Source: Galeruca laticollis
Lineage: Eukaryota > Arthropoda > Insecta > Coleoptera > Chrysomelidae
Length of the DNA stretch: 64,000 bases
NCBI GenBank assembly: GCA_963921935.1
Contig: OY998180.1
Location: 102,676,614-102,740,613, forward strand
Direction of reading: 5' to 3'
Shown here: positions 34,524 through 45,938 of the stretch, in pieces
Position numbering within the stretch: the first letter of the stretch is position 1
Layout of the letters: every line of letters begins with the position of its first letter
Translations under genes and position numbers: made by a program
The notes under the pieces: generated by a model
Database searches by the model: none
Seen by the model: only the letters and a program-made list of their open reading frames with translations
Told to the model about the DNA's origin: nothing

Positions 34524-36160
34524 CTAAACACTACTTGTTCGTTTATAAACACACTTCACTTGTTTACAATTGTTTTTTGCTGTTGTATTTGTACAAACGA
34601 TTTTATGAACTGTCTGTGGTTTATTGTCCTGAGATGTAATCTCACAATTTACGCCTTTTATTTCCGTTATTTTAAACGGACCTAAATAATGTGGATCGAA
34701 CTTATTTCTACCTTCATTTTTTAATTATTTATTTTTTATTTTGTTTTTTATTAAAAATTGTTTGGCTCTTTCATTTGCGTATTGTAACTTATATTTTAAT
34801 TCTTTATCATATCTTTCAAGATTGTAACACGGTTCTATTTCTACATTTAAGAATTCTGGTAAATTGGTTCTTCTCCCGTATAATAACTCAAAAGGAGTGT
34901 ATCCGTGATACGTGTTTGGTGTTGTATTATAGCAATATGCAAAAATTTTTACAAACTCACACCAGTTATCCCTAGAATCTTTGATAAAGTTTCTTATATA
35001 CTCATTAAATGTTCTATGTAATCTTTCACAACTGCCTATGGCCTCATGATGGTATGCTGTTGAAAAATTATGTTTTATATTTAAAAGTTCCGCTATGTTC
35101 TTCATTATTTCATTCTTATATTCCGTTCCTTGATCTGTTCTTATCTCCTTCATCAATCCGTAATTCGGTATAAAATTGTCAAATATTGCTTTTGCTATTG
35201 TGTATGCTTCCTTGTTCTTGACTGGTATCATAACCGCGTATTTAGTTAGTTCGCATAGTATTGTAATACAATAACGATTCCCGTTGTTACTTTCTACAAA
35301 CGGACCTATTATGTCTATGTAAATAATATCAAACGGTTTTATAGATGTATCTGTGATGACAAATTATTCCTTATGATTAAGTTTGCTTTATTCATTTGGC
35401 ATTTATGGCAATTCTTCACATACTTCCTCACGTCTTTCTCCATGTTTTTCCACCTGAAATTTGCTCTTAGTTTCTTTAATAATCTATTATTTTCCATATG
35501 TCCTCCAAACATTGGATCGTTGTGGTATCTTTCTAAAATCTTTTGGATCTCTTCTTTTTGCTGTACCGTTTTTGGTACTTCGCATATACATACTTGAATA
35601 TTTCTCAACCTTTGATTTCCTTCTTCTATAAGTTCTTCTACTGAGCACTTTTTGAATATATCATATTTGTATATATTATTTTTACTTCATTTTTTACCGA
35701 TATCTCCTCAAGCTTTTCCAACGTTCGTCCTAGGTCGAAGTTGTGTATTCCGGTAATTAAGGCTTCACTAAATTTCAATTTATTTTTGATCCGAATGCTC
35801 ATCCTTAGTGAGATACGGTTATTTTGAAAGTGTAAAATTGGTAATTTATGTGCCTCGAGAAGGTTTTTGTAATCTTACTTCCTTTGTTTCTTCGTTAATC
35901 CTTAGATCCTTTTCTGATTGAGCGTTTTCTTTTCACGTTTGTATTCTTGTGATTACCAAGACATGTGATTTATTTATATATAAATCCTTAAGTTCTTCTA
36001 TGGATATTCTCGATATGCTATCTGCGTAGTTCGCTATACCTTTGACATACTGCATTTCAAATCATATTCTTCCAAATCGAATTTCAAAATTTCTCTAGAC
36101 AATGTATTTACCTCTTAATTGCTTAAAACTTTTATCGCTGAAAATTTTATCCAAAATTTT
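34524..36160 (-). pseudogene. Gypsy pol remnant: RNase H end, integrase
   Basis: Minus strand, in order: RNase H tail QYVKGIANYADSISRI (~36,040); a degraded linker with stops and frameshifts; integrase zinc-binding domain (HNDPMFGGHMENNRLLKKL and CHKC near 35,410-35,520); catalytic core with RTDQGTEYKNEI and the downstream Glu in HHEAIGSCERLHRTFNEY; and a C-terminal GPY/F-like NKFDPHYLGPFKI ending in a stop at 34,524. Integrase joins cDNA to the chromosome. The core 35,231-34,725 is open. A short gap with no matching frame (35,232-35,338) and a stop near 34,725 interrupt the domain. No protease or reverse transcriptase was found. Confidence 0.85.
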
Positions 36161-36204
36161 CGGATTAGTTTCGTTATTTTCCTTATATGCTCATTTATTC
36201 CATC

Positions 36205-36381
36205 ATGTATGTATTTCTAATTGATTCTTTCTTTCTTCTGGTTCTTTTAAATTGTACGCGTTGTCATTAATCATTAATGTATTATCAATTATCTTAGCTT
36301 TAGCTCCACTTTCTCTCGCCTGTTTCATGTATCTTAGTAACTGTTTTCGTTGTTCCAATATATCTTTTGGATAATCTTCAT

Positions 36382-36426
<45 letters not shown>

Positions 36427-36704
36427 CCTTTTAATTTATTCGTTTGTTCCAAAGTTTCTACTTTCTTATTCACATCTTTCATCATTATTAGTACTGGTCT
36501 ATTTTTGTAACTGCTTTTTCCTAATCTCTTACATTTCAAAATATCTGATTTAACATCTACTGTGTTATTAACCTTTTTCATTACATCTTCTAGTTTATTT
36601 TCTAGTTGTTCCTCATCTTCTTCATTTTCTTCTTCTATACCATGTATTATCAAATTCTTCTCTCTAAAATTTTTCTGAGTCTGTGTCATGTTTCCCTGCA
36701 AAAA
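36205..36704 (-). pseudogene. ORF1p-like RRM and C-terminal domain inside the gypsy element
   Basis: Directly after the gag stop, in the same frame, the minus strand reads EKNLIIHGIEEENEEDEEQL, then LKCKRLGKSSYKNRPVLIMM and LEQTNKLKGTNIYI. After a (TA)n tract it continues as DEDYPKDILEQRKQLLRYMK and ARESGAKAKIIDNTLMIND. This is the RRM plus C-terminal domain arrangement of ORF1 proteins from non-LTR elements, not a normal gypsy part. The (TA)n tract sits exactly at the codons for Ile-Tyr-Ile between the two domains and shifts the frame. It is either a captured fragment or an insertion; the coiled coil in front of it belongs to the same architecture. Confidence 0.7.
36384..36422. repeat. (TA)n microsatellite inside a former coding region
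   Basis: A pure AT run replacing an Ile-Tyr-Ile codon run between the RRM and C-terminal domain segments. Confidence 0.93.
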
Positions 36705-37595
36705 TTATGTTTTTTCCTTTAGTTCCATATTTTTCATCCTTAAATCGTAGTTTTCCTTCTTTAGCTGTGCTATTAGTCTACTCATTTCTTCAATTTTCTC
36801 TTCCATCTTGCATATTCTCACATTATTGTTGACTCGATTATTGTAATTTCCATTCCTATTGAATTTCCTATCTTTATTAAAATGTTCGTATCTACCGTAG
36901 TTATTTCCTTGCTTAAACTGTCGGAATGTCCTTCCTGAGTGATTGTCATTGTAATATCCTCTGTTGTATCCTCTCCTATGATTGTTCCTAACGTCAAAGT
37001 TTGGCTTCTTGAAGAAATTCCTGTTATCCTTCATGTGTAAAACTTGTTGTTGTCCTACTATACCTTCTACTGAAACCAATTTGGATAGTACTTCTTGCGT
37101 AGTTTCAAAACTTCCCGCCGCGATTATTGTTTTGGTTGCATCCGTTGTGGCATTCGTAGTTACTGCCTTAATCGTTGCTTCCTTAGTATATTTTTCGGCT
37201 AGTCGTTCGGGCATCCCTTCCGATACGTATGCTGCCTGTAGTCACTCCGCTAATTTTTCTATCTCCGTTGCATACTGTGTTACAACTTTTCCATTTTGTC
37301 TTACTTTACCAAGTTTCGCTAAGAGAAGGCTTGGATTGTCTCCTCTTATTCCCGTTTTTAGTTTATTCTTGATTCCTGTAATGGAGTTTTCCGCCGTTAT
37401 TAAACTTCTGGCGTTTCCCGTTAGTATCGTCTTAATTAGTAGAATAGCATTTTCTTCGTTACCTGTCGCGTTTGTTTGTAGCAATTCTAATGAGTCCAAA
37501 AATGATTGTAATTTGCTTGCTTCACCGTTAAATTCGGTCGGTAAAACTTTACTCGCGAAATTAAAAAAATCATTCATACTTGTCGCCATTTTCAA
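36705..37595 (-). pseudogene. Gypsy gag with one in-frame stop
   Basis: A single minus-strand frame of about 296 codons starting at 37,595 (MKMATSMNDFFNFASKVLP). It contains a capsid-like helical part (FNGEASKLQSFLDSLELLQ, LLIKTILTGNARSLIT), one in-frame TGA at 37,239-37,241, an Asn/Arg/Gly-rich basic stretch (NNHRRGYNRGYYNDN) in place of zinc knuckles, and a C-terminal coiled coil (MEEKIEEMSRLIAQLKKEN). Gag proteins of insect gypsy-group elements often lack zinc knuckles and bind RNA through such basic tails. The frame ends at a TAA (36,705) and then continues open into an RRM segment, which is unusual. It is inactive because of the stop and the missing enzymes. Confidence 0.8.
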
Positions 37596-37599
37596 ATGT

Positions 37600-38544
37600 A
37601 TGCTTACTGTTTGTAATACAATAGTATCGATTTCCTCAAATATAGAGGTAGGTATTTTAACAATTCAATTTAACGCTTGAAATGTTCTAGCAGTTTTATC
37701 TCTAATCCTATCTGAATAATTTTTACAACTCTCTTGTTGTACTAAACTTAAATTTTTCCAATTTTTGGCTATTAACTTAGCAAAATTATTATAAAGACCT
37801 ACTATACTATTAATTACTTCAATATATATCAGGATTTTTGGGAGTTTCCTTTTTCAAAACCCTTTTTCCCTGTTTATTAACTTCTTCCACAATTAATCGT
37901 AACTTCAAAATCTTCCCACGTTATTGACATTTATAAAATTCGCTCATAAGAATAGAATGCATAAGTACTTACAATTATTTTTACACAGTCAGAGTTCCTG
38001 TTGTCTGCTTCGCTGCAATGCCTCGGTTGATGTCCCTTTTCAACGCTCTTCGGTGCGTTTTCCACAATGCCCAAATAAGTTTCAAGATGAAAGCTACTGT
38101 TATGATATACAATAGAACCATTATGTGCATCGCAAAACTGTCTTGCTGTACCATAAAAGTATTATTGATAATTCCAGTTTCTTTTGCCTCTTGATTTGGT
38201 TGATGAACCTCCCATTGTTTCTCTTCTCCAAGGTCCCAAATTTAGATAGAAAACCATATATTTCCACTTGTCCTTACCATTTGTTTTGCAGGAATATTTA
38301 CCATTTATTACCATTTACCATTACCATTTACCATTTACTTTGCCGGATCATTTACCATAACCATTTGTTACCATTATACCATTAACTTTACCATAACCAT
38401 TTTACAATTACCATTTCCAATTAGTTTGCAGGATCTCCATGTAGTGGCGATCACCATTATACCATTAATTTTACCATTTGTTTCGCAGGATCGCCATGTG
38501 GTGGTTACTCAGTAAGTGCCCCTCGTATAAGCTATGTTCACCAT
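37600..38544 (-). other. Gypsy leader region with ATGGTAA minisatellite
   Basis: Between 5' LTR and gag. About 38,270-38,480 is a degenerate tandem of ATGGTAA-type words (TTACCAT on the plus strand, roughly 15 occurrences) mixed with two copies of GCAGGATCNCCATGTNGTGG. No coding sequence was recognised. Confidence 0.6.
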
Positions 38545-38947
38545 AGAGCCGTTATGTCTTTGAGGAAAACACTTACATAGTAGCCGTTCTTCGGGGATTG
38601 AATAAACAACATCATTTATAAAAATCACTGGGTTTAGTATATTTAGAATTAGCACAGATTACAATATCATAGACCTTTTAACTTATTCAAAATAATAATA
38701 ATGATTGAATCATTGGTTAATTACACTTTGTTTTTATAGGACACATTCAAGTCATTCACCGGTAGGTTCGACCTTCCGCGTATGTGAACACGATGTTTAC
38801 GTTTAATAGAAATGTGATTTCTGGGTGTTCGCCTGACCTTAATCAGATCGATGGCCGCTATTAACATTGGAAAATATAATATACACGATTTCATCTTTTT
38901 CTATGGAAATTTTTTTTTACAATACTGTCTTTTTCGGGATCATCACA
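38545..38947 (-). repeat. 5' LTR (403 bp)
   Basis: Uninterrupted LTR matching the two pieces of the left one, with about a dozen substitutions and one short indel (a ~12-bp stretch near 38,845) by eye, so insertion is not very recent. Confidence 0.87.
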
Positions 38948-39455
38948 GAGACTCAGCTCACTAAAGCCAATACAACGAGTGCTATGGTACTTGAGGTACC
39001 AAATTTTTGTCATTTTTAGGGAATTTTCAGTTTGTTAGTATGATACAGCCTCCAGCGTGTATACAAGTGACCCATTTTATGATTGAATATTGTTCAGGAC
39101 GTCTTATAGATGAACCTTATTGATTATTAACTCACCACAGCTAATACAACGGGTGCTATGGCACCTGAAGTGTCACATCTTTGTCCTTTTTGGAAAAATT
39201 TCGGGTTTAGTACGATACAGCCTTCGGAGTGTATACAAGTGGCCAACTTTATAATTGGATATGTTTCAAGGTTGCTCACAGATGTACCTTATTGATTTTC
39301 AGCTGACTATAGCGAGTACAGCGGGTCCTATAAATCCAGATATACTACATTTTTGGTTACTTTTGGAGAAATTTCCGTTTGTTAACATGATACATCCCCC
39401 GAAGTGTATACAAGTGACAATTTTATGATAGAATACTAATCAGGGCATCTCACAC
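38948..39455 (+). repeat. 173-bp satellite, about three units right of the LTR element
   Basis: Units with the GTT..GTA/ACGATACAG block at about 39,033, 39,205 and 39,380, diverged from the left group. The left group stops at GAGAAATTT and the right group starts at CTCAGCTCAC, so the satellite phase is not continuous across the element. The last unit fades near 39,455. Confidence 0.82.
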
Positions 39456-40900
39456 ATGCGGAAAAGTTAGTTTTAATCTTTAAAACCGTTTATTTTTCTG
39501 TAGCATGGTGAATTTATTCACTAGCCAAATGGGCCGACGTATCGACAAAATTTTTAGAGTTACTTGATGACGATACCAGCCACTCACTCAATTTCAACTC
39601 AACACATACGATTAATTGCTACCTAACTTCACCCAATTTTAACAAATCATTAAACTATCGCCACTTCTAGAATGGTTCAACCAACCATCTACCCTCTCAT
39701 TCACACACTCAACCCGCCCCCAACCGCCAACCCCCACCGAACGCGCACACAAACCCCAATCTAAAAATACCCAACCCCGCCCCGCAGAGGATCCGCATCC
39801 TATATCAGGGCCTTATCTCGTATATCTCCATATATCTAACTTAAAAACCAACAAACCTAAACAAAAAACTCTCGAACTTCTCTCTCTCTTTCAATGCGAA
39901 ATAATGCTCGAATGGTGGCTGGTATGGACATGCATACTTACACGTTGTCCATCCGGCAAAGCACATCAACTGTCATGGCAAATGAAACGATTGACGTGTG
40001 GAGGTCGGAACCTGGTGGCATTAATTTTTCAGAGCAGTTTCAAAATTGTACATTTAATTTAAAATAAATATTTAAATATGTTGACATTTATTTATGGGCG
40101 TTATTAGCGGACGTTTTGAAAAATAACGCCCGTTGTTATCAAAACTTCATTGCTTGGCTAGAGAGCGTTATTTGCCATTTAACGTTCCTTAAATTTGATA
40201 TGTTATACTGTATAATGAATAAGGATGTCATAAATACTTTTAAAAACTGAAAAAATATGCCATAAGTGAGGAAGTATGTATTTATTATTACTGCCTACGT
40301 TATGCATAAGTAGATCAAACGCCTTTTTTTTCAAAATGAGATACTTATGTTCAAAACCGGCATTATGTATCTAATAGTAGCTTCTTTATTTTTTTTTTCG
40401 TTATATAACTTGCTACAAGTAAATATTAAGTAAGAAAATGCAGAGAAAAAATTACCTACCTATAAGGGCGTTCTGTTTAAACAGGGTACCAGAAGTGAAA
40501 TGAGCCCTTTTTGTACCCCGTTCGATTTTTTTCTGAAAAACGAGATTTAAAAGCAAAAACCATGGATGCCTATTTTTTTCTTCACAATATCGTCTATTCC
40601 TTTCAATGTAGGTTGGGGCCTTTCGAATCTACGGTGCCATGGGCTGGGATACCCCTGTGTTACTATGTATAAAGATTCGACAATAATGGCGTGACTGGCA
40701 CAATTTCAGAATCCATAGTTTCAATAACCAGACTACCTAATGAGATAACTATCTAAATTGTATTACAAAAAAGCTATTTTATCTAACATGTTCACCCTAA
40801 AAGATCAAATATTGTAAATATTATTCATTATAAATATAAATGGAATCTGAAATAAATTGGATATTTACCGTTGATACGGTTGAATTTAAATCTACATTCC
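39456..40900. other. Spacer with a strongly C-rich patch, no gene seen
   Basis: 39,700-39,790 on the plus strand is very C-rich and G-poor (runs such as CCGCCCCCAACC and CAACCCCGCCCCGC). The minus strand there could form a G-quadruplex. A similar base bias is seen in the ORF1 at 31.5-32.5 kb, so this may be the detached far part of that element (weak inference). Confidence 0.4.
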
Positions 40901-43900
40901 AGTTGCCCTACGAGGAAGCAAATGTAAATATTACACTGAATAAAAGTTGAAAGTTATACCAACATTGACTCGAGTTCTTTCTTTGTTTGAAGCTATCATA
41001 TTTCACTATTCTTACCTATGGAGAATATTATATTTTTGTTGCGCATTTAGATATCCAACATGTAATCAGTCATTGCTCTGTCCAACTGCGGGAAAGCGGA
41101 GTCAAGGAAATATTGAGAACAATGCTGCTATTGATTTTACGTCTACTGTGGGAAAACAGGTTTTGTTAAGAATTCTAAAAGGTTCATTTCCGGCATGATC
41201 CAGTCAAATTGTATTTCTACTATAAAAAAATGTGTAGCTTCGATTTATTCTATTCTACATGGTATTCAGAATGATAAAACTTGATCAGAAGTTACACCAT
41301 TCGTTTAGTGTGCGAAGCAATAAAATAAGGTTAATCTTCATAAACCAAAACCGTCCGTTTTAATTTCATTAATAAACTGTGAAGAAAAGTAAACTAAAAC
41401 TAAACTAAACTAAAACTCTGAATTTTGAATTTTTGTGAGAAAAATGGCATCAATCCTAAGTTTTAATCCAGTGAAATTTTAAAGTGCAGCTTTAATTAAA
41501 CATGTAAAAATAGTTGTGCTAAACGTGTAGGAGCACCCAACGTGTACCGTTCGCAGTGTAGTTTCAAAATGTGCCAATATAACATGAATAGATGAAACTA
41601 TTATTTACACGCTATCAAAACACAGAAATGGTTCAATTATCTAACCTGCTAAGAATCCACCAGGATAAAAACCTATAGAAATCGGCGAGACACTTAAACT
41701 TGTTATTAGCAATAACGTTAATTGATTTTACCTTAATGAACAAATACCAACAATCGACAAGGTTTTATCAACACTTAATGATGATGCTGAAACTTTCTTC
41801 AACAAAAAGGGATACTTCGTTTGATAATTCAATTTACTTAGGGATGGCTCAACTATATAAAAATAATTTTCTGATGTAGGGTTAGCAGCACTTGAAACAA
41901 ACTCTCTTTCTTCTATAATATCATGTTAGTTTTAACAACTGCTGTTAATTTACTATACTATTTTGAGTTGTTCCTTCAATCTTTTGGTACGTATTTCATA
42001 TTTGTGTCCCACATGTGTTTTCGTGATTTGTACCACTATATTTCCTCTAAATTCTAATAACAATTAAGTAAAAATATAATAATCAAACTAAAGTTGTCTG
42101 ATAAGTTGATACCATCATTTTCAATGTAAAGTTTAATTCTTGATGGACACATTCCATGTTGGATATGGAAGAGGATTGAGACTTTGATCGGTCGAATTAA
42201 ATTAAACTATAATTCTATAATTACTGTTTAAATACTGTTCAATTTCTTAAAATTGATAGCACCCGGTAGGTTGTAACCTTACCTTGCTGTTGTTCCTACA
42301 AGGAGTGAGGTTACATTGCCAAAGGTTCGCTTTTCGCCGGAGAGCGTAAGGTCGTGAGTTAGTGAGAAATATTTGAAAGCTTGTCCTGTATTATTTTTTT
42401 AAGGCGCCACTTGATTAGTAGAACATTCAAGAAACTTACTGATTAATCAAGAAACCAATAGTGAATAAATTAGCTATTATAACTTTTCAAATATGTTATT
42501 TATATCGTTTTACTTTTACGTTTGTGCATCAAATAAAACACATTTTATTGCCAATGAAACAGTTTAATTAAATGGATGGTACCTTGAACAGATGGTGTAA
42601 TAGCCTGTCTCAATAGATATGAGTGATCAACTCTAATTATGAACTGATAATCAGTTATCAATGGTTGGCTAATTTAAAATGTTTAACAATTTCTAATGTT
42701 ATCAACTAACTGAGATTATTATGTACAATACACTAAATCTTTAGTAACATGTAAATGGTATACCAGTTACAGCCTTACAACTGTAATAATTGAAAAGATA
42801 TAACCAAATAAATCAAAAGTATCTCTTATATAGTAAGAATAAGCTGAAATATGATTTCAGGGCAATATGCAATAAAAAAGTTGATATTTCAACTCTAAAA
42901 AGTTGAAAGAATGTAATAATAAAATTGTGAATTGATAGACATCTTTATAAGAATGTGAAGTTACTAAATAGTGGAATATAAAAGTTAATGTGTCATTAAA
43001 CGTTAAAACATGAAGTTATAAAATGAATAATTTGCTCAAAGTTCAGATAAAAACAAATAAAACTTTAAATGTTACTTGCGGTTAGTGTCCAAACTATTAA
43101 ACGTCAATTGGCTTAATTGACAAGCAACATCTGACTTATGGAACAAGATTCAGCCATGCGGTTAATAATCGTTGTCCATAATGGAATTATTCCGCAGTTG
43201 TCACCAACAAACATAAGTCCAGCTTCCTCCTTTGAACTGGAAACGCCGTTAAAAGCTCTTGTCGCTCTGTAACGTTGATCGCAATCCGAGGTACGACACG
43301 TCTCTACAACCCTGAACGGAGAACAATAGCCTGTCAGCTATCTCTACGAGAATATATCCCATACAGGAAACATCCAAAATTTGAGGCTTCTTAAAATCTG
43401 GACATGATCATCCTATCATTGATTACCATCACCCATAAAAACTATTAAACCATATCCATTTAGCAAAAAATTTTGTAAAAACTTGTATGTAAAAAACGAT
43501 GGTGTATAGAAAGACCCTAAAAAGAAATTGAGATTATAGCCGTGAAAATATATACAAGATGATAGCTTACCTTGTTACCAAGGGTTTTTCACCACGATAG
43601 TCCCGAAAATAAATAGATCAAACCATGTGCCACCGGCCATTTTTTAATACTCACGACTTGTCCTAATTGACACTCAACTTAACCATTCGCAAAGTATCAG
43701 ACAAGTGATTTCAATAATTTTAGCTTCCCTTTACCATTGACATTTACAATCAGTGTTTCCAATGGCAGTCAATAAAATCCCCACATGAAATGATAAAATA
43801 CTCATGGATTGGTTAAATCACATGAAAAATATTAATAAAAATATTACTCTAGACATCCATTTAATTATGTAAATCCCGTTATTCCATGATATGCTTAAAT

Positions 43901-44635
43901 AATTTTAAAACCCATAGTTAATTCCCTTATGCAACCAACTATACAGAAGTGTGTATAAACTTGCATACTCAGTGGGTGGCTTAACCGAATTAATGCACCT
44001 CCGTGAGTTACTCGTATAATACAATAGAAAAAAACATTGTGTTTTTAACATGCTACAAGGTATGTCCTTCTACAAGAGACTTTCGATTCTGACTAAAATA
44101 ATTTTAAAATCACAAGAATATCTTTTCTTGTTTCGCACACTTAATAACAAACATCTGGTGTATACTCTAAAAGCTGTGTGTAGATATTTTTTTTATCGGA
44201 TATTCAGATACTCCCTTTTATATGGGTATCATAAAACCTAACCATGTGTCAAAGGACAACTATTTGTAAGAAAGGATGTTATTATTATTCTAATTTAATC
44301 TTATTTCACATAAGAATGTTAAAGCAATAAAATAGAGTGGTTTTTGTTGAAACTAAATTAAAATTCCAACATTCCAGGAATACAAATGTTTCCTCAGATT
44401 TATATATTGCGTTTTTTACACGAAGAAAAAAATCCTAAAATTATACATTCATTAAAACTAAACAAACATATACAAAATGAATTCTTTCCCATTTGTAAAT
44501 TTTTTCTATGTCTGCAACAATAATCAACTTCTCAGCTCTGTAATTCCCTCCAAGCTGTAAACTATGCCATATGCCTAAAATATAAAACATAGTTATTGAT
44601 ATCAACTTAGTGAGAATTAATGTTTTCTTGCAACC
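40901..44635. other. Long AT-rich spacer, no gene identified
   Basis: An 83-codon plus-strand frame at 40,947-41,198 contains NNAAIDFTSTVGKQVLLRIL but I recognise no domain. A GC-richer island at 43,140-43,330 shows no conserved frame. A structured hairpin lies at 42,265-42,320. Otherwise I see nothing to support a gene. Confidence 0.45.
42265..42320 (+). other. Extended hairpin, possible structured RNA
   Basis: GTAACCTTAC (42,273-42,282) pairs with GTGAGGTTAC (42,305-42,314), ten pairs including one G-U. Inside it CTTG pairs with CAAG, and outside it GGTA pairs weakly with TGCC. A second small hairpin CGCT...AGCG follows at about 42,328-42,346. It is GC-richer than its surroundings. No RNA family was recognised. 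Confidence 0.35.
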
Positions 44636-44639
44636 CTGT

Positions 44640-45290
44640 GTTATTAATCGCTTTCATAGTCACCAAGAAATTATCTAGCTCTACTACTGCTGTAGGCATC
44701 CTCTGAAGTAAATTCGTCAGACGATCCTGTATTTACAATAAACTTAGATAATCTAGAGCATTATCAAAAATGTGTTCTCTATTAATCCATTCACATTAAT
44801 ATTTCTGTATACGTTCCCAAATAGAACACCGTTCTTGAGGTAATACTTCAGAAAATGTCTTCCTGACTAATTTCTCCACATCTTCCAGTTTAAATGAGGT
44901 ATTGTGCACTGCAGTTCTTAACCAGTGCCCAGCTTTTTTCTATTGGATCGAATTTCGGATGGTAAGGTGGCAGCCGTAATATTTTATGCCTATATTCCTC
45001 CAATAAACAGTCCAATTTATAGGAAGCAGGAATACTTAACCGAAATGTTTTTATTCCTTCATATGAAGTGGGTTTTGTTGTACTATCATCATGGACAACT
45101 TTGTGAAATCTAAGCCATTCTAACAGTTCGGTTTTGCTAGATGCTGATGTAATATACTTTTCAGTTTTTACATTATTGTAAGAAGCATCATTTACAACAA
45201 GAACTGATTTCTGAGGCATATTTGGTAATAGTTATTTCTGAACCCATTTCATTAAGTTCATATTTAAAGATTGTATTTGCCTAAATTAAG
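44640..45290 (-). pseudogene. IS630-Tc1-mariner transposase relic (copy 2), 5'-truncated
   Basis: Minus strand: NLMKWVQK, a stop, LLPNMPQKSVLVVNDASYNN (second catalytic region, with the usual Asp-Asn order disturbed), WLRFHKVVHDDS, then RHKILRLPPYHPKFDPIEKS with the third acidic residue. After a frameshift it reads VHNTSFKLEDVEKLVRKTF and a tail. Counting from the Asp in VNDASY, 82 residues precede the final Glu, the same long spacing as copy 3. DNA-binding and first catalytic parts are absent. The remaining frame 45,219-44,890 is open for 109 codons. Confidence 0.83.
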
Positions 45291-45938
45291 TTGAAACAGT
45301 TTATTCTGATTATAGTGTTTACAAATATATGGGACAACCGTTATTTACAAAATAACATTTTTCAATATATAGTTTATACTATCCTGAACGTAATATTATA
45401 GTATGTTTCTTATTGACTGACAGCACGCGAAAAGGTCACAGATGCTAGTCAGGTAGTAAAGCATAAGCGTCACAGTTCATCTAAGGAATTTATTTACTAT
45501 TTAATTTTATACCCGCTCTGATATATAAAGGTAATATAAATGTAAATTCGGTTAGTTAAAACAACTAACTGACCTTCATACATTTGTAGAGTACATACAG
45601 TTAAAACAATAAATTATTTTTGAAATAATCTTGTAACGCAACTATTCTGACTGGATATTTCATTAATTATCTTGAGAATTTGAAGCAGGTCAATTCTTGG
45701 GAGACATATTAACAAACCATGTATCAATTCATTCTCCAGATAATTTTTTTCTGCTTTTTGAAATGTTGATAATATCATTTCCAAGAAACATTACAATAGG
45801 GTCCTACTAGGGATTGTCCCAATGACTACTTAGAAATTTTGCAGGTATATACGGTGAAACTTGGTCTCGCCCAAATTTGTATAATTTGTTTTGCTTAAAG
45901 TCGCTTATGTTCCATAAGTGTTAACTGTGTTGTGAAAA

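Larger units (their letters stand above)
33128..38947 (-). mobile_element. Ty3/gypsy LTR retrotransposon, internally deleted, minus strand
   Basis: Two LTRs bound it: right (5') LTR 38,545-38,947 (403 bp) and left (3') LTR 33,128-34,438, the latter expanded by a nested 916-bp insertion. On the minus strand the LTR starts TGTGATGATCCCG and ends ACGGCTCT(A). A purine-rich AAGAGGGGATGA lies just before the 3' LTR (34,439-34,450), and TGG starts the leader just after the 5' LTR, where a primer-binding site is expected. Order on the minus strand: leader, gag, ORF1p-like segment, RNase H remnant, integrase. Protease and reverse transcriptase are missing. No target duplication was seen, and the satellite phase differs on the two sides. 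Confidence 0.85.

Noticed and set aside
36982..37680. 232-codon plus-strand frame
   Set aside because: It is the antisense of the gypsy gag, which has recognisable protein features on the minus strand.
40947..41198. 83-codon frame with AAIDFTSTVGKQVLLRIL
   Set aside because: Unrecognised, two overlapping frames are equally open, and no splice or family support.
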